Shown here piece by piece: positions 30,808 to 39,560 of a stretch of DNA of 64,000 nucleotides. Below the pieces are notes generated by a model, which made no database searches, was not told the origin of the DNA, and worked only from the letters and a program-made list of their open reading frames with translations. The stretch lies in NCBI RefSeq assembly GCF_024159085.1, contig NZ_JAMZDE010000003.1, positions 1 to 64,000 of the forward strand, written 5' to 3'. The first letter of the stretch is position 1. Each line of letters opens with the position of its first letter. The position numbers were made by a program, and so were the translations under genes. This DNA is from Idiomarina rhizosphaerae. Lineage in GTDB: Bacteria > Pseudomonadota > Gammaproteobacteria > Enterobacterales > Alteromonadaceae.

Positions 30808-31858
30808 GCAAATCGACATCACAGAACTCGGCGCAGCGCTGCAACACTTTTAAAGTAGCGCTGCTGTAGGAAACCCCCTGTTGCAGCTGCTCGCGTTTGC
30901 GCTGCTGCGCCGCTTCTCCCGGAATACGCACCGGTTGCTCAGGAACCGCTGGGGCACTTTTACGGCTGTCGGCTAGTAAGTCATCAACCTGCTGTAAAAA
31001 TTTCTGCTTTTCACCAAAGGCTTCAGGGTCAATCACTTGTACCCATATCGAGTTAGCATCACCGTCATCACTGCCCTGTCTGCGACCGTACTGGCTTAGT
31101 GCCATAGACCAAATTTCACTGAACAAAGTGAGCCCGTAGCCTTTATAGCCCAGCTGTTCGCCTCCCAGCGGCGCTATTGAACTGCCCGGTGACTCAAAGA
31201 AAGTCAGCGGATCATCCGTCCATTCACCATCAGGCTTTATCAACGCTTTATAAGGCAATCGGGTACCGTTAGCTTTGGCCTGACGCACCTTTCCGGCCGC
31301 CGTCATAGAAAAACTGATATCAAACAACAATGGATTATTCGAACTGGGTACACCAACTGCAAAGGGGTTAGGTGAAAACACGGCTTCTTTGCCCCCAAAA
31401 GGCGCTACCGCACGCTGTCCGGGAGTCGAGCACATTAAGCTCACGACCAAGCCCTGATCTGTAGCAATGCTTAAATAAGCCGCCAACGCCGCAACATGCT
31501 GGCTCCGGCGCACAACAACGGTACCGGTACCGGCTTGCTTCGCCATTTTGCAAGCCGCATCAATAGCCTGCGGTACCACGTAAGGTCCGGGCAAAAACTG
31601 TGCGTCCCAGTTAGCTACCGCAGCGCGCTCACGAAGTACCACCGGCTGGCCTTTTGCCAGACTTTTACCGTCGCGCAGCCACTGGCAGTTGTTTAACAGG
31701 CGAATTAACCCATGGGTACTAAACCCCAGCAAATCGCCTTCCAGCAGATAGTATCCAACGTTACGTGCCACCTCACCCGAAGCCCCTGCTTCAGTTAAAC
31801 AGGCACGCGCCCAGTCCGATAATTCTGAATAATCAAAACGTACAACATCAGTGCTCAT
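30788..31858 (-). CDS. Ldh-family NAD(P)-dependent oxidoreductase (malate/L-lactate/sulfolactate dehydrogenase type)
   Basis: 356-aa cytoplasmic enzyme of the family that includes AllD, YlbC and ComC, which use NAD(P)H to reduce 2-oxo acids. It is unrelated to ordinary lactate and malate dehydrogenases. Seen: FSTHGLIRLLNN near 45, NPFAVGVPS around 175, DISFSMTAAGKVRQAKANG and KGYGLTLFSEIWS. The substrate cannot be assigned from sequence. Convergent with pdxH and divergent from pfkA. Confidence 0.85.
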   Translation of the reverse strand: MSTDVVRFDYSELSDWARACLTEAGASGEVARNVGYYLLEGDLLGFSTHGLIRLLNNCQWLRDGKSLAKGQPVVLRERAAVANWDAQFLPGPYVVPQAIDAACKMAKQAGTGTVVVRRSQHVAALAAYLSIATDQGLVVSLMCSTPGQRAVAPFGGKEAVFSPNPFAVGVPSSNNPLLFDISFSMTAAGKVRQAKANGTRLPYKALIKPDGEWTDDPLTFFESPGSSIAPLGGEQLGYKGYGLTLFSEIWSMALSQYGRRQGSDDGDANSIWVQVIDPEAFGEKQKFLQQVDDLLADSRKSAPAVPEQPVRIPGEAAQQRKREQLQQGVSYSSATLKVLQRCAEFCDVDLPKAVNG

Positions 31859-31929
31859 GAAATTTCCTCTTGGTCACGGCATGCAGGTCGTTTAAGCTAC
31901 GCATAAGACATTATCAAGGAGTAGAGATT

Positions 31930-32964
31930 GTGTCATCTGTTAACACAATAAACCGCATAGCCATTATAACCAGTGGTGGCGATGCCCCCGGTATGAACGC
32001 TGCACTCCGTGCTGTGGTTCTCGCTGCTGAAAACTATGGAATTGAAGTCATGGGATTTCGCCATGGCTATGAAGGTCTGCTGAATAACGACTTTGTAAAA
32101 CTGGATCGCGAAGACGTTGAACACATTTTACAATATTCCGGCACCATTATTAAAAGCGCCCGCAGCGAGCGTTTTAAAAGTGAAGAAGGTGGACGGGAAG
32201 CCGCGACAAATTTAGACGCACACCAAATTGACGCCTTTATCGTTATAGGCGGCGACGGCTCGTTCCGGGGCGCTGAGCATCTGGCTAATTTCTGGAAAGG
32301 GCCTATTGTAGGTATACCCGGCACCATCGATAATGATCTCTTTGGCACGGATAACACTATTGGCTATGACACAGCAGTGGAAACCGCCATGGATGCATTG
32401 GATAAAATCCGGGACACTGCTGAGGCCATGGATCGCGTTTTTATCGTTGAGGTTATGGGCCGCAATGCCGGTTATATCGGTATTAGCAGCGCTATGGCAA
32501 GCGGTGCCGAACGAATGATTTTACCTGAGTTACAAAAAGATAAGCCCTTAACCGTAGCGGCTTTGGTTAAGCACATTGAGTCAGTACAGCGTGTTCGTGG
32601 CAATTCCAGCTACGTTATGGTTTTGTGCGAAAACCAATGGCCCGGTGGTGCGGTTCGACTTGCGGAACAGTTAGAAGATCGTCTTAACTTACCTTGTCGT
32701 CCTTGTTTACTCGGCCACGTTCAACGCGGTGGTCGACCTACGGCTATGGATCGTATTTTAGGAACGCGCCTGGGTGTGCATGCGGTTGAACTCGTTCGCC
32801 AGGGAAAAACAGCGGTTATGGCCGGTGTTACCGCGAATGAGCTCAGCGAAACACCATTAACTGATACCTGGACAAAACGTAAAAAGCTCAGTGAAGAGCT
32901 CATCAACATTCAACAAAGTCTGTTTAATCCGATCAAGAAAGATCGCAATAAATCGACTCAGTAA
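31930..32964 (+). CDS. pfkA: 6-phosphofructokinase
   Basis: Committed step of glycolysis, fructose 6-phosphate to the 1,6-bisphosphate. 344 aa from a GTG with the strong SD AAGGAG 8 nt upstream; a longer ATG frame adds 20 unrelated residues. The ATP-site signature GGDGS (VIGGDGSFRGA) argues for ATP and not pyrophosphate as donor. The active-site loop PGTIDNDLFGTDNTIGYDTA, MGRNAGYIG and the signature GRPTAMDRILGTRLG are present. It is the first gene of a rightward run with speB (18-bp gap). Confidence 0.94.
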   Translation: MSSVNTINRIAIITSGGDAPGMNAALRAVVLAAENYGIEVMGFRHGYEGLLNNDFVKLDREDVEHILQYSGTIIKSARSERFKSEEGGREAATNLDAHQIDAFIVIGGDGSFRGAEHLANFWKGPIVGIPGTIDNDLFGTDNTIGYDTAVETAMDALDKIRDTAEAMDRVFIVEVMGRNAGYIGISSAMASGAERMILPELQKDKPLTVAALVKHIESVQRVRGNSSYVMVLCENQWPGGAVRLAEQLEDRLNLPCRPCLLGHVQRGGRPTAMDRILGTRLGVHAVELVRQGKTAVMAGVTANELSETPLTDTWTKRKKLSEELINIQQSLFNPIKKDRNKSTQ

Positions 32965-32982
32965 GAGAGGTCTGTAACGATA

Positions 32983-33897
32983 ATGCCCCTAACGCCACTA
33001 CCTGTACCATTAAACGACCCGAGCCGCCCATTTTTCGGTTCGCAATACAGCACCGATATACACCCGGGACATACCCATATTCTGGGGTTTGGTTTTGATG
33101 GTACCGCCTGTTTCCGTAAAGGCACCCGCGAAGGGCCTGACGGTTTACGTGCCGTTTCTGAAGACATCGAGTCATACTCCCCTTACCTTGATGCCGACTT
33201 AGAAGACCAAACCTTCTACGACTTAGGCAACCTGCGCCTGGGCTTTGATGATGACGAAGAAAAGCAGTGGCACCATGCGGTTCACGACTTTAATGCTATT
33301 TTTGACTCGCTTGATTTAGCAAAAGAGCAGATTAAACTGCTGACCTTGGGTGGCGAGCATTCTATTTCCTATGCGCCTATCGTTAAGTACTTAAAACAAT
33401 ACCCAGATATGGTTTTACTGCATCTGGATGCTCACGCTGATTTACGTGATGGTTTCCTCGGTTACCATTATTCGCACGCTTCTATCATTCGTCGTTCTGT
33501 CGATCACTTTGGTCCGGGTCATGAGCTGATTCAGTATGGCATCCGATCAGGCACTCGCGATGAATATCAGTGGATGAAAGAACACAAAACCATTCGCAGT
33601 TCACGCAAAGACTTTCTCGACAGTGTCGAAGCCATTGCCAAAGACCGTCCGGTTTATCTGACGCTGGATTTGGACTACTTCGATCCTTCTTTTTTACCGG
33701 GCACCGGTACACCAGAGCCTGGCGGTGAAGACTTCCATTCCTTTGTCAGTTTGATGAAACTCTTACGCCAAAAGAACCTGGTAGGTGCGGACGTAGTCGA
33801 GTTGTCTCCACAAATAGACCCAACCGGCAATTCTGACGTATTCGCCGCTAAAATTGTGCGTGAATTGTTACTCGTTTTACAACAGTCGGGAGCCTGA
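32983..33897 (+). CDS. speB: agmatinase
   Basis: Ureohydrolase that splits agmatine into putrescine and urea. 304 aa. Binuclear manganese ligands typical of the family are visible: GGEHS, LHLDAHADLRDG and LDLDYFDPSFLPGTGTPEPGG. SD AGAGG upstream of the ATG. It is followed directly by speA (1-nt gap), which makes its substrate, so assignment as agmatinase, not arginase or formimidoglutamase, is well supported by context. Confidence 0.93.
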   Translation: MPLTPLPVPLNDPSRPFFGSQYSTDIHPGHTHILGFGFDGTACFRKGTREGPDGLRAVSEDIESYSPYLDADLEDQTFYDLGNLRLGFDDDEEKQWHHAVHDFNAIFDSLDLAKEQIKLLTLGGEHSISYAPIVKYLKQYPDMVLLHLDAHADLRDGFLGYHYSHASIIRRSVDHFGPGHELIQYGIRSGTRDEYQWMKEHKTIRSSRKDFLDSVEAIAKDRPVYLTLDLDYFDPSFLPGTGTPEPGGEDFHSFVSLMKLLRQKNLVGADVVELSPQIDPTGNSDVFAAKIVRELLLVLQQSGA

Positions 33898-33898
33898 G

Positions 33899-35809
33899 AT
33901 GTCAGACTGGAATATTGATCAAGCAGAAGAGCTCTATGGCGTTAACCGCTGGGGCGCGGGATACTTTTCTATTGGCGAGAACGGCAACATTCAAATTCGC
34001 CCGAACCACCGCTTACCCGACGTAACCATTGATATGAAAGAAGTGGTGGATGAGATTATTTCGGAAGGTATCCAGTTCCCGGCCGTTATTCGCTTTCACG
34101 ACATTCTGCGCTCGCAAGTTGAAATTATTAACGAAACCTTTGGTAAACAGATAGAAGAAGCCAACTACCAAGGGCAATATTGCGGCGTATTCCCGATAAA
34201 AGTTAACCAGATGCGGGAAGTAGTTGAAGAAATTATGGACGCGGGCGAACCCTACAACTACGGTCTGGAAGCCGGTTCTAAGCCTGAATTAATGGCGGTA
34301 ATGGCCTACAACGATAACCCTGAAGCTCTGACCATTCTCAATGGCTACAAAGACAAAGATTATCTCACTCTGGCTCTGCTTGGGCGTCAGCTTAAGCGCA
34401 AAATGATCATCGTGATTGAGAAGTTCAGCGAACTAGAAATGTTAATTCCGCTAGCCAAACAAATGGGTGTTGAGCCCATGATAGGCCTGCGTTCAAAAAT
34501 GATGGTGAAAAGTTCTGGCAAATGGGCGGGCTCCAGCGGTGACCGGGCTAAATTTGGCCTGAGCATTGCTGAAATTCTTAACGTTATTGAGCGCCTGCGT
34601 GAAGAAGACATGCTGCATTGCGCTAAGCTGCTGCATTTCCATATTGGCAGCCAACTGTCCGATATTCGTAAAATTAAAGAAGCGGTCAACGAAGGCGCTC
34701 GTCTGTATGCCAAGTTAGTACTGGCAGGCGTGCCTTTAGAGTACCTCGATATTGGGGGCGGTTTAGGCATTGATTACGACGGTACCAGTACCACTAACGA
34801 CTCTTCACGTAACTACTCCACAGAAGAGTACGTGGCTGACGTTGTCTGGGGTGTGAAACAAATTTGTGATCTGGAAAAGGTTCCTCACCCTAATTTGGTC
34901 AGCGAAAGTGGCCGCGCTATGACCGCACATCATAGCTGTGTAGTCACTAACATTGTCGGCGAAATGAAACCTGCGGGCACGCAGTTCGATATTTCCGCCA
35001 GCGATGACGAACACATTTTAGTTAAAAATATGCGCGAACTGCACAGCTCGGGCGACCAGTTCCACCCGCAGGAGCGTTACAACGACGCCGCCGGTTATAA
35101 GCAAAATGCCTATGAAGCTTTTAAACTGGGTATTTTATCGCTGAATGAAATGGCCAAACTGGATACCATGTACTGGCAGATACTGGCAGATATCCATCAT
35201 TCGCTGGATAAAGACACCTATGTAATGCAGGAGCTGGAAGAACTGGAGGACATGCTCGCCAGCCAATACTTATGTAACTTTTCGGTGTTCCAGTCAGCGG
35301 CAGATACCTGGGCCATTGGGCAGGTGCTTCCGGTCGTACCTATTTCACGGCTGAACGAACAGCCAGAAGTACGCTGCTCAATTGTCGATATTACCTGCGA
35401 TAGTGACGGTAAACTCGGTAAGTACATTGAAGGCACAGAAATTAGCGACCACATTCCCATGCATAACCTGCGCAAAGGCGAAGACTACCATGTTGGTTTA
35501 TTCCTGACCGGCGCATATCAGGACGTTATGGGCGATATGCATAACCTGTTTGGGCGCTTAACCGAAGTGCATGTGTACTGCCACGACGACGAGCCCGGCG
35601 ATTTCTATATTGAAGAAGTGGTACCGGGCACATCGGCCGAAAAAGTACTACAAACCATGCAGTACAATACCGAATACATGGCCAAAACGGTGAAAAAACA
35701 AATTGACCGTCAGGTACGAAAAGGCTCATTAGCGCCACGTGAAGGTGTCCGCTGGACAAACTTCTACGAACACTGCTTAGCCGGGAGCACCTACTTACGC
35801 GTTGAATAA
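33899..35809 (+). CDS. speA: biosynthetic arginine decarboxylase
   Basis: PLP-dependent enzyme that turns L-arginine into agmatine. 636 aa (E. coli SpeA 658). The fold III PLP lysine is in FPIKVNQ (about residue 100); the glycine loop YLDIGGGLGIDYDG and ESGRAMTAHHS follow. The ATG right after the speB stop, with GGGAG upstream, is preferred to a start 15 codons earlier that overlaps speB. No signal peptide is evident. Together with speB it forms the arginine route to putrescine. Confidence 0.95.
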   Translation: MSDWNIDQAEELYGVNRWGAGYFSIGENGNIQIRPNHRLPDVTIDMKEVVDEIISEGIQFPAVIRFHDILRSQVEIINETFGKQIEEANYQGQYCGVFPIKVNQMREVVEEIMDAGEPYNYGLEAGSKPELMAVMAYNDNPEALTILNGYKDKDYLTLALLGRQLKRKMIIVIEKFSELEMLIPLAKQMGVEPMIGLRSKMMVKSSGKWAGSSGDRAKFGLSIAEILNVIERLREEDMLHCAKLLHFHIGSQLSDIRKIKEAVNEGARLYAKLVLAGVPLEYLDIGGGLGIDYDGTSTTNDSSRNYSTEEYVADVVWGVKQICDLEKVPHPNLVSESGRAMTAHHSCVVTNIVGEMKPAGTQFDISASDDEHILVKNMRELHSSGDQFHPQERYNDAAGYKQNAYEAFKLGILSLNEMAKLDTMYWQILADIHHSLDKDTYVMQELEELEDMLASQYLCNFSVFQSAADTWAIGQVLPVVPISRLNEQPEVRCSIVDITCDSDGKLGKYIEGTEISDHIPMHNLRKGEDYHVGLFLTGAYQDVMGDMHNLFGRLTEVHVYCHDDEPGDFYIEEVVPGTSAEKVLQTMQYNTEYMAKTVKKQIDRQVRKGSLAPREGVRWTNFYEHCLAGSTYLRVE

Positions 35810-35873
35810 TTCACCAAAACAGGCGTGTAGTGCGCAATTACTGAGCAAACAGTAGAAAAGGTACAAAAAGCGG

Positions 35874-35902
35874 TTGACTCGAAACTGAAAAAAACGTTTA
35901 AT
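35874..35902 (+). promoter_or_regulatory. promoter of tRNA-Phe
   Basis: TTGACT (35874-35879) and TTTAAT (35897-35902) with 17 bp between, followed by a GC-rich discriminator ACGCCTCG and then the tRNA 11 nt later. It fits a sigma-70 stable-RNA promoter. Confidence 0.65.
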
Positions 35903-35912
35903 ACGCCTCGTT

Positions 35913-35988
35913 GCCCGGATAGCTCAGTCGGTAGAGCAGAGGATTGAAAATCCTCGTGTCGGTGGTTCGATTCCGCCTCCGGGCACCA
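35913..35988 (+). tRNA. tRNA-Phe (GAA)
   Basis: 76-nt cloverleaf: acceptor arms GCCCGGA / TCCGGGC, a D arm with AGCTCAGTCGGTAGAGC, an anticodon stem GAGGA / TCCTC with loop TTGAAAA holding anticodon GAA at 35946-35948, and the T arm GGTTCGATTCC. The CCA end is encoded (35986-35988). A promoter precedes and an intrinsic terminator follows. Confidence 0.98.
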
Positions 35989-35999
35989 CATATTGCAAG

Positions 36000-36027
36000 G
36001 CCTCGCTGGAAACAGCGGGGCTTTTTT
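36000..36027 (+). terminator. intrinsic terminator of tRNA-Phe
   Basis: Nine-bp stem GCCTCGCTG-gaaa-CAGCGGGGC (one G-T pair) followed by six T. It lies 11 nt after the tRNA CCA end. Confidence 0.92.
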
Positions 36028-36033
36028 GTTTCT

Positions 36034-36089
36034 GTAGCCTGATGTTCACATCAGGTGCGATATCTCACCTGACATAAATGTCAGGCTAC
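36034..36089. repeat. REP/BIME pair, 56 bp
   Basis: Two inverted REP units. The first (36034-36055, plus) is GTAG followed by a CCTGATGT hairpin closing with ATCAGG; the second (36068-36089, minus) is CCTGACAT...GTCAGG followed by CTAC. A 12-nt linker separates them. The 5' GTAG head plus palindrome is the hallmark of REP elements mobilised by RAYT (TnpA-REP) proteins. Same layout as at 44199 and 44312. Confidence 0.85.
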
Positions 36090-36118
36090 ATACCAGAAAA
36101 CAATATTTGACCATAGAA

Positions 36119-36141
36119 CCTGACGTGAAACGTCAGGCTAC
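36119..36141 (-). repeat. single REP unit
   Basis: CCTGACGTGAAACGTCAGG followed by CTAC, a REP in minus orientation, 12 nt from the stop codon of the M24 peptidase gene. It may stabilise or end that transcript. Confidence 0.8.
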
Positions 36142-36152
36142 ATGCTCGCAGA

Positions 36153-37364
36153 TCACAGAAGGTTAAAAGGGTCATCCACTGAGCGAGATGGCTCAGTAAA
36201 CCAAAAAACCCCCTCTTCGCTCATATAAAAGTGGTCTTCCAGGCGCACGCCAAACTTTTCCGGGTTAATTACCATAGGTTCATTACTAAAGCACATGCCC
36301 GGTGCTAGTTTAGTCTTATCACCACCGACTAAATACGGCCATTCATGCAAGTCCATACCTATACCATGGCCTGTTCTGTGCGGTACGCCGGGTAATTGAT
36401 AGTCGGCTTTTAAGCCCAGTTCGTTCAATTTAACCCGAACTGCGTCATCAACGGATTCGCAGGTTTTACCGATATGAACCGCATCAAAAGCAGCCTGCTG
36501 TAAATCTCGTTCGTATTGCCAAAATGCCCGTTGCTCTTCAGTCGCGTTGCCAAAGGGGTAAGTACGGGTAATATCAGAGTGATACCCGTGCAGCTTGCAA
36601 CCGGTATCTATAAGTACCCAGTCGTCTTTTCCTAATTTCTGCTCGTAATTAACGCCGTGCGGGTAGCTGGTTCCCTTGCCAAATAACACAATGCAGAAAA
36701 ACGAGCCGGACGCACCAACCTTGCGGTGTGCTTCATTAATAAAAGCTCTGACTTCAGAAGCAGTTACCCCCTCGTGCAGCATGGCACCGGTGGCTCTGTG
36801 CACCGCCATGGTCATATCCATTGCCGCCTGAATTAACGCCAGTTCTGCGGGCGACTTATGCATACGGCAGGCAGCGGTAATGACTTTTGCGTCGCACATT
36901 GTTTTGGCTGGTTTACGCTCTTCCAGCTTTGCCACAACGCTGTATGGTGTGGACTCATCCAACGCCAGTTTATAGCCTTCAGAAAACTGCTCAGTTAAAA
37001 AGTCCAGCAACCCTTCATAAGGTGATTCATGCTCGTCCCACAAAAGCGTATCCATGGGCAGTACCATTGCCTGAGTTAACGAACCGACTTCAAACGCGGG
37101 TGCTATCAAGGTTACATTGCCCTCAACCGGGAGAATAGCTCCAACTAGGCGCTCACTGGGGTACCACTTTAAGCCGGTGAAATACTCCAGGTTAGTACCT
37201 GCGTTTAAATACATAGCGCTGATGCCTTGTTCCCGCATCAGTTTCTGCGCCTTAGTAACACGCTGTTGGTATTCTTCCAGTGCAATAGGTTGAACACCTT
37301 CGGTCATATCCTCCAACGCGCTGAGAGCTTCCTCAGCCCGCGCAATTCCCACGCCATGGGTCAT
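36153..37364 (-). CDS. M24-family Xaa-Pro peptidase
   Basis: 403-aa pita-bread metallopeptidase of the Xaa-Pro aminopeptidase/dipeptidase type. The N-terminal creatinase-like domain (about 25-160) is followed by the catalytic domain with the five expected ligands: Asp in LIDTGCK, Asp in HSDITRTY, His in TGHGIGMDLHEW, Glu in SNEPMVI and Glu in VRLEDHFYM. No signal peptide, so cytoplasmic. It probably trims N-terminal residues before proline; the exact substrate is unknown. SD AGAGGAA upstream of ATG. REP units flank both ends. Confidence 0.9.
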   Translation of the reverse strand: MTHGVGIARAEEALSALEDMTEGVQPIALEEYQQRVTKAQKLMREQGISAMYLNAGTNLEYFTGLKWYPSERLVGAILPVEGNVTLIAPAFEVGSLTQAMVLPMDTLLWDEHESPYEGLLDFLTEQFSEGYKLALDESTPYSVVAKLEERKPAKTMCDAKVITAACRMHKSPAELALIQAAMDMTMAVHRATGAMLHEGVTASEVRAFINEAHRKVGASGSFFCIVLFGKGTSYPHGVNYEQKLGKDDWVLIDTGCKLHGYHSDITRTYPFGNATEEQRAFWQYERDLQQAAFDAVHIGKTCESVDDAVRVKLNELGLKADYQLPGVPHRTGHGIGMDLHEWPYLVGGDKTKLAPGMCFSNEPMVINPEKFGVRLEDHFYMSEEGVFWFTEPSRSVDDPFNLL

Positions 37365-37394
37365 AAATATTCCTCTTATTAGTTGGGCATCTCA

Positions 37395-37418
37395 CCTGAT
37401 GCGAAAGTATCAGGCTAA
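37395..37418 (-). repeat. decayed REP unit
   Basis: CCTGATGCGAAAGTATCAGG followed by CTAA where intact units have CTAC. It lies in the gap upstream of the M24 gene. A 13-nt sequence TTTTGCTGTTTTG after it (37420-37432) is repeated at 37440-37452 before the next REP, a 20-bp tandem step. Confidence 0.65.
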
Positions 37419-37461
37419 GTTTTGCTGTTTTGGGTATCGTTTTGCTGTTTTGAACATCTCA

Positions 37462-37485
37462 CCTGATGCAATAGCATCAGGCTAC
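37462..37485 (-). repeat. REP unit forming an amidohydrolase stop codon
   Basis: CCTGATGCAATAGCATCAGG followed by CTAC. On the minus strand its GTAG head contains the TAG stop (37482-37484) of the amidohydrolase gene that is read leftward. Confidence 0.8.
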
Positions 37486-39074
37486 ATCAAATACGCCTTA
37501 ACTTCCTTCAGCCGTGCAATGTAATCCGGACTAAAGACATTCTCTGCACGTTCAATATAAGCGCCTAAGTCAACGTACTTCAGCGCATTTTGAAAGTAGA
37601 ATCTATCGGCAAAGGGCTGCATTTTTTCCGTTCCAAAAATAGCCTTTATCTGCCCGAAGTACCTTTCAATATCATTAACCATAGACACCATATGCCAGTC
37701 GCTACCGTACATCATTTTATCGGCAAGTTTAAAAGGTTTGTCGGTAGTCGCTTCACGCGTTAGCTCTATCTCAAGTCGTTTAGCCAGACTTGCCTGTGCT
37801 TTCTTGCTTCCAACAATTTCGTGCAGGTAGGACAAATCACAATAGACATGCTGGTAGCGCCGACACAGCTCAACAACTTTACGAGCGTAGTTATTGGGGT
37901 CATTCCATTCGTCTTCCGTATCCGACAGCCACCCTTTAACCCAGCGTCCGTTCATTTTTCGCTTTCCGCCACCAGCATGGCCAAAGCATAACCTCATGGT
38001 TTCTCTCTGCTTATTCTTTGTCAGCGCCTGTTCCCAATAATCCGGGTCTGAATTCAGACCCGAGCCTTTATAGGCTTGAAAGCCTTCTGGAGTGCAGTGA
38101 GTGAAAACTGGAATGGAATACTCCACACAAAAATCCAGAAAGTAATCAACAATTCGTTCCACGTTAGGTTCATTGCCTGCAGGCTTGTACCCCATAGGAG
38201 GATAAAACTTGAACCCTGCCTTACCATGTTCTAATGATCTTTCTATAGCATCACGAAGCACGCGGTCAGAGGGAGATTGAGAGACAAAACGTAAAGGGTC
38301 AAAAGCGGAGAAGCCAAGGACTATTCCATCCGAAAAATTCTCCAACGCCGTCATGCGTTCTAACTGCTGATCATAAAAATCGTACTTGGGGTTATCGTCG
38401 AACGGAGAAGCCATATCCATCATGTAATGAAAAAATACATAACGTTCTGAGAAGTTGTCGTAATAGCCTTTTAACCGCTTAAGTATCCCGACTTCGCTAC
38501 GCAGCATATTCAGGACAAAATCTATTTTGTCCGCAGCGTCTTCCAGAAACTCCAGTGACTTACGCAGCATTCGCTCAATCATTTTGTGAATGCCTGAGAA
38601 CCAGCCTGATATTTTATCTTGAGCGTGATTTTCTGCTTTGAAAGTCCATTTCGTTTTTATGTAATCTAATTCAAGTTCCTGAGCCGATTCACTGTCACCG
38701 TAATACTGGTGTATTTCCTTCAGAACTGAATACAGCTCGCTGTTTACGAATTGCTCCTGATAGACTTCGACTAACTCTGGCTTGCTACCACCGTCTGCCA
38801 ATGACTCTTCTACCAAGTAATGCTCTATCTCAATACAAACCAGATTGGCAAACTCATTACAGATTTTTTCAGTGGCGCCTTTTTTCGATGCTACTGAAAA
38901 CGATTCTAGCCGCTCTTTTAGCGTGGAACTAGCGGTTAGGGAATAGGCCAGTTTGCTAATCAGCTTTGCCGATAGTTTCCAAATCCCCCAACTCTCAAGA
39001 ATCCCCTGCAAAGGCACATAACGAGCGTTAAAAAGGTGGGTATGGGCATCAACAACGAAAGGTAGTTTACTCAT
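37482..39074 (-). CDS. cytosolic amidohydrolase-family protein
   Basis: 530-aa metal-dependent hydrolase of the amidohydrolase superfamily. The N-terminal HxH is in VVDAHTHLFNARY (10-13), a Lys in HGKAGFKFYPPMGY may bridge the metals, later His in VFTHCTPEG and FGHAGGG, and a C-terminal Asp in MYGSDWHM. A large helical insert (about 40-230), unusual for the fold, separates the first His pair from the rest of the barrel. No signal peptide. Substrate unknown. Base composition is more AT-rich than its neighbours. The stop codon lies in a REP. Confidence 0.75.
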   Translation of the reverse strand: MSKLPFVVDAHTHLFNARYVPLQGILESWGIWKLSAKLISKLAYSLTASSTLKERLESFSVASKKGATEKICNEFANLVCIEIEHYLVEESLADGGSKPELVEVYQEQFVNSELYSVLKEIHQYYGDSESAQELELDYIKTKWTFKAENHAQDKISGWFSGIHKMIERMLRKSLEFLEDAADKIDFVLNMLRSEVGILKRLKGYYDNFSERYVFFHYMMDMASPFDDNPKYDFYDQQLERMTALENFSDGIVLGFSAFDPLRFVSQSPSDRVLRDAIERSLEHGKAGFKFYPPMGYKPAGNEPNVERIVDYFLDFCVEYSIPVFTHCTPEGFQAYKGSGLNSDPDYWEQALTKNKQRETMRLCFGHAGGGKRKMNGRWVKGWLSDTEDEWNDPNNYARKVVELCRRYQHVYCDLSYLHEIVGSKKAQASLAKRLEIELTREATTDKPFKLADKMMYGSDWHMVSMVNDIERYFGQIKAIFGTEKMQPFADRFYFQNALKYVDLGAYIERAENVFSPDYIARLKEVKAYLM

Positions 39075-39147
39075 AGCCGTATCCGTTTGAAGTAACCTGA
39101 TTTTTCTAGGTTTTAGTTAAGTTATTAGTAGTCGAGCAAAATCCAAG

Positions 39148-39552
39148 CTACGCCGCTTCCTCCTCAGAAGTTGCCTTCACTACTTTATCTTCATAATACT
39201 TATCCACAACAATTTCAAAATCTGTGTATAAGGCCACAGGTTTTGACATGTTATTTCCATGCTTTTCAATTTTTAAAAAGCCCTTTTCTGAGAGAGTGCT
39301 TAATGTTTTTGACAGATTGGACTTATGACGCCCGCTCAGCTCAGCTAATTCAGCCAAGCTTTGTGGTTGAGCTTTATCAATCAACCTTAATAATTCAATG
39401 TTTCGTTCATTCAAAATATGCGAAACCGCAGCCATAGAGGTATACCAAACTTTGGGCTCACTGGCATCTGATTCGTATTTTCCGGCAGCAATCGCAAGCA
39501 TTCTTTTTCTGATAAGAGCTTCCGACATAATTCCTATTTTAGCTTTCATCAT
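39148..39552 (-). CDS. HTH transcriptional regulator, probable antitoxin
   Basis: 134 aa with a winged-helix (MarR/ArsR-like) core: LAELAELSGRHKSNLSKTLS then LSEKGFLKIEKHG. The SD AAGGAG precedes two adjacent ATGs. It follows a TumE-like toxin gene by 8 nt on the same strand, an order (toxin then HTH antitoxin) known for such modules. It would bind both the promoter and the toxin. Function inferred from pairing; alone it would be a generic regulator. Confidence 0.7.
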   Translation of the reverse strand: MMKAKIGIMSEALIRKRMLAIAAGKYESDASEPKVWYTSMAAVSHILNERNIELLRLIDKAQPQSLAELAELSGRHKSNLSKTLSTLSEKGFLKIEKHGNNMSKPVALYTDFEIVVDKYYEDKVVKATSEEEAA

Positions 39553-39560
39553 ATTGCTCC

